In this document: piece after piece, positions 9,301 to 17,086 of the stretch
How the letters are laid out: every line of letters starts with the position of its first letter
How positions within the stretch are numbered: the stretch's first letter is position 1
From: Candidatus Schekmanbacteria bacterium
Lineage (GTDB): Bacteria; Schekmanbacteria; GWA2-38-11; J061
Length of the DNA: 64,000 nt
Direction: 5' to 3'
Assembly (NCBI GenBank): GCA_016219965.1
Contig: JACRJM010000002.1
Span: 112,233 to 176,232, forward strand
Translations under genes and position numbers: made by a program
Notes under the pieces: generated by a model
The model's input: the letters and a program-made list of their open reading frames with translations, nothing else
What the model was told of the DNA's origin: nothing
Databases searched by the model: none

Positions 9301-9450
9301 GAATTTAAATGCGAAGTTATTTTCTGGAACAGTAAGAAAATAAAAGTGACTATACCTAACATGGTACTTTATGGCACTCAGGAAGTGATAGTTCAAAATA
9401 AAGATGGCTTAAAGTCAAACGGCTTCTCATTTAAGAGACGTTTTAATTAG
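6382..9450 (+). CDS. Large secreted LVIVD-repeat (beta-propeller) protein with C-terminal IPT/TIG domain
   Basis: A signal peptide occupies about residues 1-28 (hydrophobic FLAIVFSFLLAFNLSA). The rest to about residue 930 is a series of some 20 repeats of about 45 residues. Each carries a version of IIDVSNPSSPKLLGSYD followed by VSGNKAYVA. These LVIVD repeats are predicted to fold as beta-propeller blades, so two to three propellers are likely. The last 85 residues or so (PGIKSVHQADDLYKNELLIKG onward) look like an IPT/TIG immunoglobulin-like domain. No cell-wall anchor or lipobox is visible. The protein is probably periplasmic or on the surface, binding a ligand or partner that cannot be read from the sequence. 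A TPP enzyme with a Tat-like leader follows 113 bases downstream. Confidence 0.85.
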   Translation: MFHSNNLKITAFLAIVFSFLLAFNLSAFDIKPLGSFGGEFYDVAVSGKYAYVGTANGLLVFNVSDLSSPELISSYKTSHKIRHVQVSGKRAYIADGKIFKIIDVSKPSSPKLTVSYEASGRIADFSVSGENAYLAVKKKKVSLKIVDISNPSMPLLLGSYDDINIRGGISVSGNEVYAADYKSLKIIDVSNPAFPKLAGSYDSDYYFTALAVSENIVYAGTNIGFETIDVEEPSLPKLLGSFDTYGKVRGLHISGNKVCVTDKGGLKVIDVTDPSSPKSFCSYTEITSARGVYMSGNSIYIADRQEGLVLLEVGNILFPLIGSNKMYSDEYALDLFVSDSTAYVLVAPYGKVSQTTLEIIDISDPSAPAFLGSCIINGKAAKVVASDGKAYVLVNSLDSYSTDCNPEGDYSWSLTIIDVSDPSSLLPIGNYDSGCQINDIFVEGVNVYLAADYAGLLIVDVSTPDSPVLLGSYNTGEYVYGVYLSDGNAYLTDDGGLKIVDVNNPSSPELLGSYDNYGGFQEVFISGTAAIIGYYNGMAIINVSDPSLPKLIGSYSPNTDISDIHVSGNRAYVINKRSLLVIDLSDSSSPVSLGSFYQPGSIRESFISGSTAYAVTYLGDFLTIDIAKISSPTLSGRYKTISEMLECYVSDDKAYIAAGGKGLLILDISKPVSPKLLGLYDTDSARDVYVLDNKAYILYNNGLKIIDVSKPSAPKLIGSYESPDYYFRKVRVIKEIAYLAYTNGVAIIDVKDPSSPNFLSRVNTLNGDDADYDLRDIYFSDNKIFVAHSFMGVKIIDVSNPASPKKINTYHTSSYVSDIYVEGKTAYVASSDGLSIIDVSNPSKPKSLSVFEPENSREYSEIYVSGSTVYAGGATRIKNRWKHMVDIIDVSNSFTPKLLGSYDTTDHISSLFVSGNKMYISEGDKGIQIIKVPAVPGIKSVHQADDLYKNELLIKGEGFGNKKGAVWINKNGAEFKCEVIFWNSKKIKVTIPNMVLYGTQEVIVQNKDGLKSNGFSFKRRFN

Positions 9451-9563
9451 AAACTCTTCGTAGTTTCATTCAGTTTTTTATTATCAGTTGTTCCTCTCAT
9501 TCTTTCATGATAGATTTTTTTTAATAGATGTTAATGGTATTTATAATATTGGAGGAACTATGC

Positions 9564-11462
9564 ATGAAGGAGCTGGTAAAAGAGTATCTTGACGGCAAAG
9601 TGACAAGGCGCAGCTTCATGCAGGGGCTTCTTGCAGTAGGCTTCAGCTTTCAGGGGAGCAATGCTTTGCTCAATTCAGTTGCAAGTGCGGCTGAAACTCC
9701 TATCCAGAAAAAAAGCGTTACCGGCACAGGAGGTGAGATAGCTATTGAAACAGTTCTTGCCGGCGGGGTTGAGTATATGTTTGCATCAAATGGCACAGGG
9801 CTTTACCCGATTTATGATGCCCTTGTTGACCGGCTCAAGCCGCGCTTTATACTTGGCACGGAAGAGGGTCAGGTAGTTGCAATGGCTGAAGGTTATCACC
9901 TTGCCACAGGCAAAACTGCTTTCGTTAATATGTCACGCATCGGGCTTCCTCATGCTTCCAACAATCTCTACAATGCATGGAAAGACCAGTCATCTATTGT
10001 CGTAATAACCGATGCACCTGACAGCAGGTTTGACGGAAGGAATGGGTTCGAGGACGTTGATGACTGGCTTGAAGCCGTTGGGCAGTTCACGAAATGGCGA
10101 TTCATGGTAAAACATCCTGAAAGGATTCCAGAGCTAGTGCGGCGCGCCTTCCAGCTTTCTTCGATGCCGCCCGGAGGTCCTTCCTATCTGATGATTCCCA
10201 CTGATGTGCTTACGCGCGAGGGTTTGACCGCTGAAATTCCTGTTTCTCATTATCCTGAGTTTTCAACAAAAATAGAGCCTGATAAAAAAGAGATAGAGCG
10301 CGTTGCAAAGATGCTTCTTGAATCCAAATCACCGCTCCTCCATGTTGGGCACGAAGTTACAAGAGCCGGAGCAGTAAAAGACCTGATTGAACTTGCCGAA
10401 CTTTTAAACATACCGGTAACACAGGGGTTGAGCTGCTACAAAGATTTTCCAACTAACCACTTTCTCTTTAATGGAGGATTCATCACAGGACTTACCTATG
10501 ATGTGAACATAGACCTGTTCATGAATATTGGAGGGCAGATGCCTGACATGAGCCTTATGGCACGCGGGATTCCGGGACCTTTGCCCTTTGGAGCGAAGAT
10601 AATTCATGCACGTATAGACTCATCAGACATTGCACGGGTAAATCCTGTAGATGTGGGGATTGTGGCTGATGTGGGAGAAACAATAAAAGGGATAAGGGAT
10701 GCTGTAAAAAGCATGGCTACGGCTGAACAGCTTGAGAAAATAAAAAAGGGAAGGGAAGGAAAAATACTTTCATTTACCGCAAAGCTTAAGGCAATGAAAG
10801 AGCAGAGGATAAAGAAGAACTGGGACAAGTCAGTCATATCCTGGGAAAGGCTCACAGGCGAGATTAACAGTATAATAGAGAATGATGCTGTAATAGTCCC
10901 TGAAGTTGAAAATCCCGCAGGCTCAACGGATATCATGGAATTTTCCCCAGACGGAAAAGCTTGCATCGGGTGGACTATGGGGTCTGCTCTTGGCTGGGGG
11001 CATGGTGCTGCAGCAGGTGTAAAGATTGCGATGCCTGACAGGCAGGTCATATCGCTAATCGGGGACGGTGGGCTTATGTTCTGCGGTTGTTCCGCTCTCT
11101 GGAGTATGGCAAGATATGAGATCCCTGTTATCACTGTTGTCTATAACAACCGCAGTTATGACGGACCAAGACACAGGATGTTCGGCATGGGAAGAAGGCA
11201 GGGGCAGGAAGGAAAAGATATGGCTTGTTATCTTGGCAACCCTGACGTTGACTATGCGGGGTTTGCGAAAAGTTTTGGTGTACAGGGGGAGAAGGTGGAA
11301 ACACCAGCCCAGATAAAGCCTGCCCTGGAGCGTGCTGTGGCTGCGACAAAAAGAGGCGAGCCCTATCTTATTGATGCAGTAATCGAAAGACTTGGTCCGG
11401 GTGCTTCATCCACATGGTATCCTAAAACATCCATTAAAGATATGCGGACAAGGCAGGTTTAA
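9564..11462 (+). CDS. TPP-dependent acetolactate synthase-like enzyme with Tat-type leader
   Basis: This roughly 632-residue protein is built like acetolactate synthase/benzoylformate decarboxylase enzymes. The N-terminal PYR domain has the conserved glutamate in LGTEEGQVVAMAEGY near residue 98. A middle domain follows, and then a PP domain with the TPP/Mg motif starting GDGGLMF near 498 and ending VVYNNRSYD. The N-terminus carries TRRSFMQGLLAVGF (residues 14-27) and ASAAE, a twin-arginine signal pattern that TPP enzymes of this class normally lack. I therefore infer export of the folded holoenzyme. The frame is open from 9528, but the ATG at 9564 is chosen because GGAGG (9551-9555) lies 8 bases upstream and the Tat leader then has normal length. 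The substrate is not predictable; a 2-oxoacid decarboxylation or ligation is likely from the family. Confidence 0.8.
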   Translation: MKELVKEYLDGKVTRRSFMQGLLAVGFSFQGSNALLNSVASAAETPIQKKSVTGTGGEIAIETVLAGGVEYMFASNGTGLYPIYDALVDRLKPRFILGTEEGQVVAMAEGYHLATGKTAFVNMSRIGLPHASNNLYNAWKDQSSIVVITDAPDSRFDGRNGFEDVDDWLEAVGQFTKWRFMVKHPERIPELVRRAFQLSSMPPGGPSYLMIPTDVLTREGLTAEIPVSHYPEFSTKIEPDKKEIERVAKMLLESKSPLLHVGHEVTRAGAVKDLIELAELLNIPVTQGLSCYKDFPTNHFLFNGGFITGLTYDVNIDLFMNIGGQMPDMSLMARGIPGPLPFGAKIIHARIDSSDIARVNPVDVGIVADVGETIKGIRDAVKSMATAEQLEKIKKGREGKILSFTAKLKAMKEQRIKKNWDKSVISWERLTGEINSIIENDAVIVPEVENPAGSTDIMEFSPDGKACIGWTMGSALGWGHGAAAGVKIAMPDRQVISLIGDGGLMFCGCSALWSMARYEIPVITVVYNNRSYDGPRHRMFGMGRRQGQEGKDMACYLGNPDVDYAGFAKSFGVQGEKVETPAQIKPALERAVAATKRGEPYLIDAVIERLGPGASSTWYPKTSIKDMRTRQV

Positions 11463-11481
11463 ATCAAAAGGTATTATTTAA

Positions 11482-12210
11482 ATGACCCTTTCATCCAATA
11501 TCACTTTTCTCCTTGTTGAACCAAAGAGCGCAGGGAATGTCGGCTCTGCTGCGAGGGCAATCAACAATATGGGATTTAAGAATCTTGCATTGGTGAATTC
11601 AAAGGCACATCTGGAAAAGGAAGCTGAGATTTTTGCCTGCAGCGGTGCGGCGGTTCTTAAAAAAGTTCGCTCCTTTTCGGAAATCAGGGAAGCCATTGCT
11701 GATGCTGCCATTGTGGCAGGTACATCGAGGAGGAAAGGGAAAAAAAGAGGAAAGTTTATTGACTTCGAAGAAGGAATAAAGCTGATTAAAAAGACAGCAA
11801 AGAAGAACAAGGTTGTCATAGTCTTCGGAAGAGAGGATTCAGGCCTTTCAAATGAGGAAACTGAAGCCTGCTCTCTTCTTATGACAATCCCTACGGGGAA
11901 AAAGTCTTCGTCTTTAAACCTTGCGCAGGCAGTGATGCTTACTGCTTACGAGCTTGCAAGAGAGAATAAGAGCGCTCATAAAGAAGATACTTTAAAACTT
12001 TCAGATCAGGAAAGGATTGAGGTTATGTTCCGTGAGCTTTATAATGTCTTAACCCTTCTTGGTTATTCATCTGCCGGCAATAGGGATCTCCGCAGAAGCA
12101 TCCTTCGCACCATGAAGGATCTTTTTACCAGAAGCGGGCTTACGGCTTATGAAGTAAATATGTTCCTTGGTTTGTGCAGGCAGATAACTGAAAAGTTTGA
12201 AAGGAGATGA
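11482..12210 (+). CDS. trmJ: tRNA (cytidine/uridine-2'-O)-methyltransferase TrmJ-like
   Basis: This 242-residue SPOUT enzyme has the three TrmH/TrmJ motifs: FLLVEPKSAGNVGSAARA near residue 10, VFGREDSGLSNEE near 113, and IPTGKKSSSLNLAQAV near 137. These form the trefoil knot that binds S-adenosylmethionine. A C-terminal helical extension (about 180-242) is typical of TrmJ, which 2'-O-methylates position 32 in the anticodon loop of tRNAs. AAAGG lies about 10 bases before the ATG. mscS follows after 3 bases, so the pair is an operon. TrmJ is preferred over other TrmH-type enzymes because of the extension and the LNLAQAV wording. Confidence 0.88.
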   Translation: MTLSSNITFLLVEPKSAGNVGSAARAINNMGFKNLALVNSKAHLEKEAEIFACSGAAVLKKVRSFSEIREAIADAAIVAGTSRRKGKKRGKFIDFEEGIKLIKKTAKKNKVVIVFGREDSGLSNEETEACSLLMTIPTGKKSSSLNLAQAVMLTAYELARENKSAHKEDTLKLSDQERIEVMFRELYNVLTLLGYSSAGNRDLRRSILRTMKDLFTRSGLTAYEVNMFLGLCRQITEKFERR

Positions 12211-12213
12211 GAT

Positions 12214-13272
12214 ATGTTGTTAGACAGGATTTACTACGGTAACTCTCTCCAGGCATGGTTCATAGCCCTGCTTTTAGTCTTTGTCTCAATGGTGATGTTC
12301 CGGATATTCAGGGGTGTAATTTTATCCCGCCTTACAGCTTATGCAAAATCTACGGAAACTCAACTTGATGATATGGCAGTAGATATCCTCAAGAAAACAA
12401 AGTTTTTCATATTCATCTTTATTTCCATATATATTGCATCACTTGTTGTTGTCCTCCCGCCAGGCGTGTCAAAGCTTATTAAAAGTATTGCTGTTACTGC
12501 ATTTCTTATCCAGGTAGCCGTATGGGGTAATGCAGTCATTACTTATGGATTATCTCATTATCTAAAAACCAAAATGGGTGATGATCCGGCGGTGATGACA
12601 TCCTTTGGTGCCATAGGATTCATAGCGAGATTGTTCATGTGGGGAATCATTGTCCTTATGGTCCTTGAGAATCTGGGAGTTAATATTACTGCTCTTATTG
12701 CCGGTGTCGGAGTAGGCGGAATTGCCATAGCTCTGGCTGCTCAGAATATCCTGGCAGATCTTTTTGCCTCACTTTCCATAATGTTTGACCGTCCATTTTT
12801 AGTCGGTGATTCCATAATGGTTGGTGAACATACCGGAACAGTAGAACATGTGGGGCTTAAGACAACAAAAATAAGAAGCCTTTCAGGAGAGCAGATTATT
12901 ATATCCAATACAGACCTTCTTAAAAGCCATATCAGGAATTACAAGAGGATGTTTGAGCGACGCATTAGTTTCCACCTAGGAGTTAAATATGAAACACCAT
13001 ACGAAAAGCTGGAAAAAATTCCATCATTAATAGAGGGGATTATTTCAAAATATGAAAACGCACGTTTTGACAGGGCGCATTTTAAAAGTTACGGCGATTA
13101 TGCGCTTATATTTGAGATTGTATATTATGTGACAGACCCTGATTACAACAAATATATGGATGTTCAGCAAAACATCAACCTTGCAATTTTCAGTGTTTTC
13201 TCTCAGAACGGGATAGAGTTTGCCTATCCTACACAGACTATATATATGGAAGGAAAGAAAAAAGAGGTTTGA
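12214..13272 (+). CDS. MscS-family mechanosensitive channel
   Basis: The 352-residue protein has about four to five membrane segments: near residues 12-32, 60-82, 88-110, 130-148 and the pore helix. The pore helix has the glycine/alanine pattern GVGVGGIAIALAAQNILADL (about 165-184), followed by SIMFDRPFLVGDSI, the start of the cytoplasmic beta domain. The MscS family releases solutes during osmotic downshock. The C-terminal alpha/beta domain ends at about residue 345. GGAG precedes the ATG, and the gene starts 3 bases after trmJ ends. Confidence 0.9.
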   Translation: MLLDRIYYGNSLQAWFIALLLVFVSMVMFRIFRGVILSRLTAYAKSTETQLDDMAVDILKKTKFFIFIFISIYIASLVVVLPPGVSKLIKSIAVTAFLIQVAVWGNAVITYGLSHYLKTKMGDDPAVMTSFGAIGFIARLFMWGIIVLMVLENLGVNITALIAGVGVGGIAIALAAQNILADLFASLSIMFDRPFLVGDSIMVGEHTGTVEHVGLKTTKIRSLSGEQIIISNTDLLKSHIRNYKRMFERRISFHLGVKYETPYEKLEKIPSLIEGIISKYENARFDRAHFKSYGDYALIFEIVYYVTDPDYNKYMDVQQNINLAIFSVFSQNGIEFAYPTQTIYMEGKKKEV

Positions 13273-13287
13273 AAAAAGTGATGTATT

Positions 13288-15924
13288 CTATTTCACATCA
13301 AGTATCGCTCTCACCTTTAATGCAAGACTAGCTGTTGTAAATGGCTTTTGTATGAATGGGATATTCCCTTTTATTATTCCATTTCTGATAATTCCTTTGT
13401 CTGTGTATCCTGACATCAATATTTTTTTCAATGATGGTTTTTGGGCTTTTAATTTTTCATAAAGCTCTTCACCGTTACATCCCGGCATTATCATATCTGT
13501 GAGTAACAGCTTTATTTGATCCTTGTTTTCTTTAAAAATATTTTCTGCTTCTGAAGGATCTGATGCACATAAAACATTATATCCAAGCTCTGAGAGAATC
13601 ATTTTGACAAGGTTTCTTACGGCATCGTCATCTTCAGCAACAAGTATGGTCTCATTCCCACGCGGTAGTTCCATCTCGTCATTTTTTGTTTTAGTTTCTT
13701 TTACCGCTTCCTCTACTCTTGGAATGTATATTTTAAATGTTGTTCCTTTGTTTTTCTCGCTGTAAACATAGATGCTTCCTCCATGTTGTTTTACTATTCC
13801 ATAAACTGTAGCAAGGCCCAATCCAGTTCCTTTTCCAGACTCTTTTGTAGTGAAAAATGGTTCAAATATGCGTTTTTGAGTTTGTTCATCCATTCCGCAA
13901 CCGGTATCACTTAGTGCCATCATGATATGAGGGCCGCTTTTTGCACCTGGGTGACTGTTTACATATTCTTTGTCTATGTTCACGTTAGCTGTTTCTATCG
14001 TAAGTTTACCGCCATTAGGCATTGCATCGCGTGCATTAACTGCAAGGTTCATTAAAACCTGTTCCATCTGTCCTATGTCAGCACGGGCATTTCCTAAATC
14101 TGGAGTCGGTATGAATTTTAGATCAATATCTTCACCAATGAGTCTTTGCAGCATTTTCGAAGTATTATCGATGAGAGAATTAATGTTGACTATGGTCGGT
14201 TGAAGAGTTTGCTTGCGACTGAAAGCAAGAAGCTGCCTTGTTAATCCAGTTGCACGGGTTATTGATTTCTTAATTTCCTCGAGATACCGTTGTGCCTTGG
14301 GAACTTCCGGAATTTGTCTGGAAAGCAGGTCTGCGTAACCTGTCATCCCTGTGAGGATATTGTTGAAGTCATGGGCAACTCCGCCAGCCAGTAGTCCGAT
14401 GCTCTCCATTTTCTGAGTCTGACGGAGCTGTTCTTCTAACTTCTTGCGTTCTGTTATGTCAGTTGAGATGCCGCAAACCGCATAGGTATTACCGGAAGTA
14501 TCAAGCAAAGGAAACTTAACTGATATGTATGTATGAATTATGTCGTCCTGCGGAACTGTTTCTTCCATCTCAAGCGGAACACCTGTCTCAATAACTGTTC
14601 TGTCGTTTTCCTTTAATTTGTCAGCAGTATCTTTAGGGAAAAAGTCATAATCAGTTTTTCCTTTTATGTTTTTATTATCTAGATGAAAGAAATCTTCAAA
14701 CTGGCGGTTGATCATAATATAGTGCCCGTTGATGTCTTTTACAAAAATGATGGCAGGTGAATTGTTAATTATTGATTGAAGGCGCTCCTCGCTTTCTGCA
14801 AGGTTCTGAAACGAATTGTGTAATGTTTTAATCATCATATTAACGGAGTTAGCAAGTCTTACAATCTCTCCATTTTTTTCTTTTACTGTAACCATCTCAT
14901 TCCAATTGCCATTGGTAATACGTTCTGTGGTGTTCACCATGTCAATGATTGGAGTTGAAATATTTTTTGCAAGAACAAGAGTCAGCAAAATTACCATTAT
15001 CCCTGTGGCAGTGGTCAGAGGAAAGACTTTCAAGAACAATTCCCGCAAAGGTCTCAATGCCTCATCTTTAACGACAGAAACAACTATTAAACCTTCTGTT
15101 TCTGCAACAAATGAAGAAGCACATAGAAATTTTTTCCCATTGATTCCAGTGAACTCTCCCACATAATTTTTGCGGGAGGTGTATGATCGGGTTAAAGGTG
15201 CAATATTGATTTTCTTAGAAAGAAGTTCAGGATCACCCGCAACAACTGTCAGGTTCTTATTTAAGATAAATATATTATCTCCCTTATGTAAATTCTTATT
15301 AATAGTTATGTCCGCATTACCTAAAACTGGTGAGTCTCCGGTTAGCATACTATCCATTCTTTCTGCTTTGAAACGAACAGTAATTACACCTAAAAATTGA
15401 TGCGTATAAGAATCAGTAACCGGTGCAGAAATACTAAAATGGCGTATTGCTGAAACATCCTCAATAGGCTCAACGCTTATTCCTTTTTTACCTTCAAGAA
15501 AATATTCAGGTTCAATTTCCTTAGAACTTATATGTGCCTCATCTGTTACGAGAACAATATTACCTTTGCTGTCGAAAATAAGTATGTCGTAAATATCAGG
15601 GTCTATGGGTATTTTCTTTTTAACCAGATTCTGTCTTAAATTATTTATATCTTCAGAATAATCTCTATTATTGTTATTTACTTCACGAAGGCAGTTTTGA
15701 AGAGTACTAGATATGCTGAAATCAAGAGTCCTTGATTTCTTGTTTTCTATAAAAAGAAGAAGCTGGGTTTTTCCATTATCTGCTTCTATCTCTAGGTTGC
15801 TGTAAATCTGGTCTGTGATTATTTTCTTTCCGTATTCGTAGATACGGTAACTTACAAAACCTAATGGGATTATTACAAAGATGAAAACCCACAATAACAT
15901 TTTCTTCCCAGTGTAACTCAGCAT
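13288..15924 (-). CDS. Hybrid sensor histidine kinase (dCache-like sensor, HAMP, PAS, HisKA, HATPase, REC)
   Basis: The 878-residue protein has one membrane helix near residues 9-28, a periplasmic sensor of about 270 residues, and a second helix near 300-320. Then come a HAMP segment (starting ISTPIIDMVNTTERI), a PAS domain (ESEERLQSIINNSPAIIF) and the HisKA box GGVAHDFNNIL with phospho-acceptor His near residue 519. The ATP-binding domain has NLAVNARDAMPNGG, SDTGCGMD and GKGTGLGLATVYG. The receiver domain has phospho-acceptor Asp near 808 (LLTDMIMPGCNG). No HPt or output domain is present. The cheW gene lies directly upstream on the same strand, 45 bases away, an unusual partner for a non-CheA kinase. 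The signal is unknown; the sensor looks like a small-molecule-binding Cache fold. Confidence 0.92.
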   Translation of the reverse strand: MLSYTGKKMLLWVFIFVIIPLGFVSYRIYEYGKKIITDQIYSNLEIEADNGKTQLLLFIENKKSRTLDFSISSTLQNCLREVNNNNRDYSEDINNLRQNLVKKKIPIDPDIYDILIFDSKGNIVLVTDEAHISSKEIEPEYFLEGKKGISVEPIEDVSAIRHFSISAPVTDSYTHQFLGVITVRFKAERMDSMLTGDSPVLGNADITINKNLHKGDNIFILNKNLTVVAGDPELLSKKINIAPLTRSYTSRKNYVGEFTGINGKKFLCASSFVAETEGLIVVSVVKDEALRPLRELFLKVFPLTTATGIMVILLTLVLAKNISTPIIDMVNTTERITNGNWNEMVTVKEKNGEIVRLANSVNMMIKTLHNSFQNLAESEERLQSIINNSPAIIFVKDINGHYIMINRQFEDFFHLDNKNIKGKTDYDFFPKDTADKLKENDRTVIETGVPLEMEETVPQDDIIHTYISVKFPLLDTSGNTYAVCGISTDITERKKLEEQLRQTQKMESIGLLAGGVAHDFNNILTGMTGYADLLSRQIPEVPKAQRYLEEIKKSITRATGLTRQLLAFSRKQTLQPTIVNINSLIDNTSKMLQRLIGEDIDLKFIPTPDLGNARADIGQMEQVLMNLAVNARDAMPNGGKLTIETANVNIDKEYVNSHPGAKSGPHIMMALSDTGCGMDEQTQKRIFEPFFTTKESGKGTGLGLATVYGIVKQHGGSIYVYSEKNKGTTFKIYIPRVEEAVKETKTKNDEMELPRGNETILVAEDDDAVRNLVKMILSELGYNVLCASDPSEAENIFKENKDQIKLLLTDMIMPGCNGEELYEKLKAQKPSLKKILMSGYTDKGIIRNGIIKGNIPFIQKPFTTASLALKVRAILDVK

Positions 15925-15969
15925 ATTGATTCCTTACAAAGCGGGAAAAGTAAAGTTTAAGGTTATGGG

Positions 15970-16482
15970 TTAAGCGGCTTTATCCCTTATCTTGTGTTCT
16001 TCCTGAAACTCGGAAAGATTCAGATGTGTAATGTCATTGTCTGTGATTATTTTATCTAAATCCAATAATAATTTTATTTTTCCATCAGATTTTCCAATTC
16101 CAAGAATATATTCAGTGTTCACTCCCGCACCGAAAGATGGTGGATTTTCAATATGCTCAGAAACAATATTCAGAACTTCTGAAACTCTGTCTACAATGAT
16201 TCCTGCCTGTATTCCTTGAGCTTGAACAATTATAATACACGTTTGCTCGGTCTGTTTGACCTTAGTCATTTCGAATTTCGAACGAATATCCATAACAGGG
16301 ATTATTTTCCCTCTTAGATTGATTATGCCTGGCAAATATGCAGGTGTGCGCGGTACAGCTGTAATCGGTACAATCCCTATAATCTCATGGACTTTAAGTA
16401 TTTCAAGCCCGTATTCCTCTTTACCAAGAAAAAAAGTAAGAAATTTCCCTCCAGCAGTTTTTTTCTTTTCAATATCTTCCAT
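15970..16482 (-). CDS. cheW: CheW-like adaptor protein
   Basis: This 170-residue protein consists of a single CheW domain: FLTFFLGKEEYGLEILKVHEI near residue 13, AYLPGIINLRGKIIPVMDIR near residue 46, and VDRVSEVLNI near residue 97. CheW couples chemoreceptors to the CheA kinase. AAGGAAGG lies a short distance before the ATG. No receptor or cheA is in the window. The next gene on the strand is a hybrid kinase with its own sensor, so this CheW may serve a chemosensory array encoded elsewhere or a pathway that includes the hybrid kinase. The domain call is firm; the pathway is inferred. Confidence 0.9.
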   Translation of the reverse strand: MEDIEKKKTAGGKFLTFFLGKEEYGLEILKVHEIIGIVPITAVPRTPAYLPGIINLRGKIIPVMDIRSKFEMTKVKQTEQTCIIIVQAQGIQAGIIVDRVSEVLNIVSEHIENPPSFGAGVNTEYILGIGKSDGKIKLLLDLDKIITDNDITHLNLSEFQEEHKIRDKAA

Positions 16483-16624
16483 CCGGTTTTCCTTCCTTGG
16501 AATTTGTTTAGCTCTTCACCCTGTAAATATCCATGTTTTGTAATTAAAGTGAACTTTTTCTCGGAATAAATTGTATCAAAGTTAGATGTGGCGTTAATTT
16601 AGTTTGAAGTATTTAATAAAAAAG

Positions 16625-16977
16625 TGGAGGCGGGGGGAATCGAACCCCCGTCCGAGAATAAAGAACCCAAAGGCGGCTACATGTTTAGCCAGTATATTGA
16701 ATTTAAGTTTTGTATGCTCCTATTGGCAGGATCATACAACTCCGAGCCGCCTTTGATTTCATCTTTCTCCCAGCGACGAAAGAAAAAGACTATCCTGTGT
16801 AAATGGCGTTCCTTCCAGCCCCACAGGCGTGACAGGGGGAACGTGGCTACTTATTAAGCAGCCAGTGGCAGAGTATAATTGTCTGCGTCTATCTTTTTCC
16901 GATTGTTTAACGAGCCACCGGAACCTCGACATGCTCCTCTGGATCCTACCTATTCCCGTCGAACCCATATCGCCCCC
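16625..16977 (-). ncRNA. ssrA: tmRNA (SsrA RNA)
   Basis: The minus strand reads GGGGGCG at the 5' end (16977-16971), then GGTTCGACGGG, a tag-coding region, pseudoknot-rich sequence, and GGGGGTTCGATTCC plus CGCCTCC at the 3' end. The two ends pair as a 7-bp acceptor stem with one G-U pair. The resume codon GCA is at 16886-16884, preceded by ATAGAC. The tag reads ADNYTLPLAA followed by two TAA stops (16856-16851), the usual LAA degradation signal. The base after the stem is A (16625), then C and T, so the CCA end is not encoded and must be added. T-rich sequence follows. tmRNA rescues stalled ribosomes with SmpB. It lies 110 bases downstream of pfkA on the same strand. A protein-like frame on this strand is a by-product. 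Confidence 0.96.
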
Positions 16978-17012
16978 TTGGATGCGATATTTGGCGTAAA
17001 TCTCGCATCCAA
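16978..17012 (-). repeat. Perfect 10-bp inverted repeat abutting the tmRNA 5' end
   Basis: TTGGATGCGA (16978-16987) and TCGCATCCAA (17003-17012) are exact complements separated by 15 bases. The inner edge is directly next to the first base of the predicted mature tmRNA. It would form a strong hairpin in the 5' leader of the precursor. It lacks a T-run on the transcript side, so it is not a classical terminator for pfkA. Confidence 0.7.
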
Positions 17013-17024
17013 ATTTACATTTCA

Positions 17025-17053
17025 CTTATAGAATTTTTTTTTAAAGAACACAA
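17025..17053 (-). promoter_or_regulatory. Possible tmRNA promoter
   Basis: On the minus strand TTGTGT (17053-17048) and TATAAG (17030-17025) are 17 bases apart. Transcription would start near 17018, giving a leader of about 40 bases that contains the perfect hairpin. The -10 is good and the -35 is weak. Confidence 0.35.
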
Positions 17054-17086
17054 CGCAGAGAATAACCTTATGCTGTATTTCATATA

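Noticed and set aside
9542-9547. TATAAT just before the TPP gene
   Set aside because: It lies directly before the GGAGG ribosome site, so a transcript from it would lack the Shine-Dalgarno sequence, and no -35 box fits.
16759-17025. A protein-length open frame on the minus strand (88 codons)
   Set aside because: It lies inside the tmRNA gene and its leader hairpin; the acceptor stem, tag and loop motifs explain the sequence.
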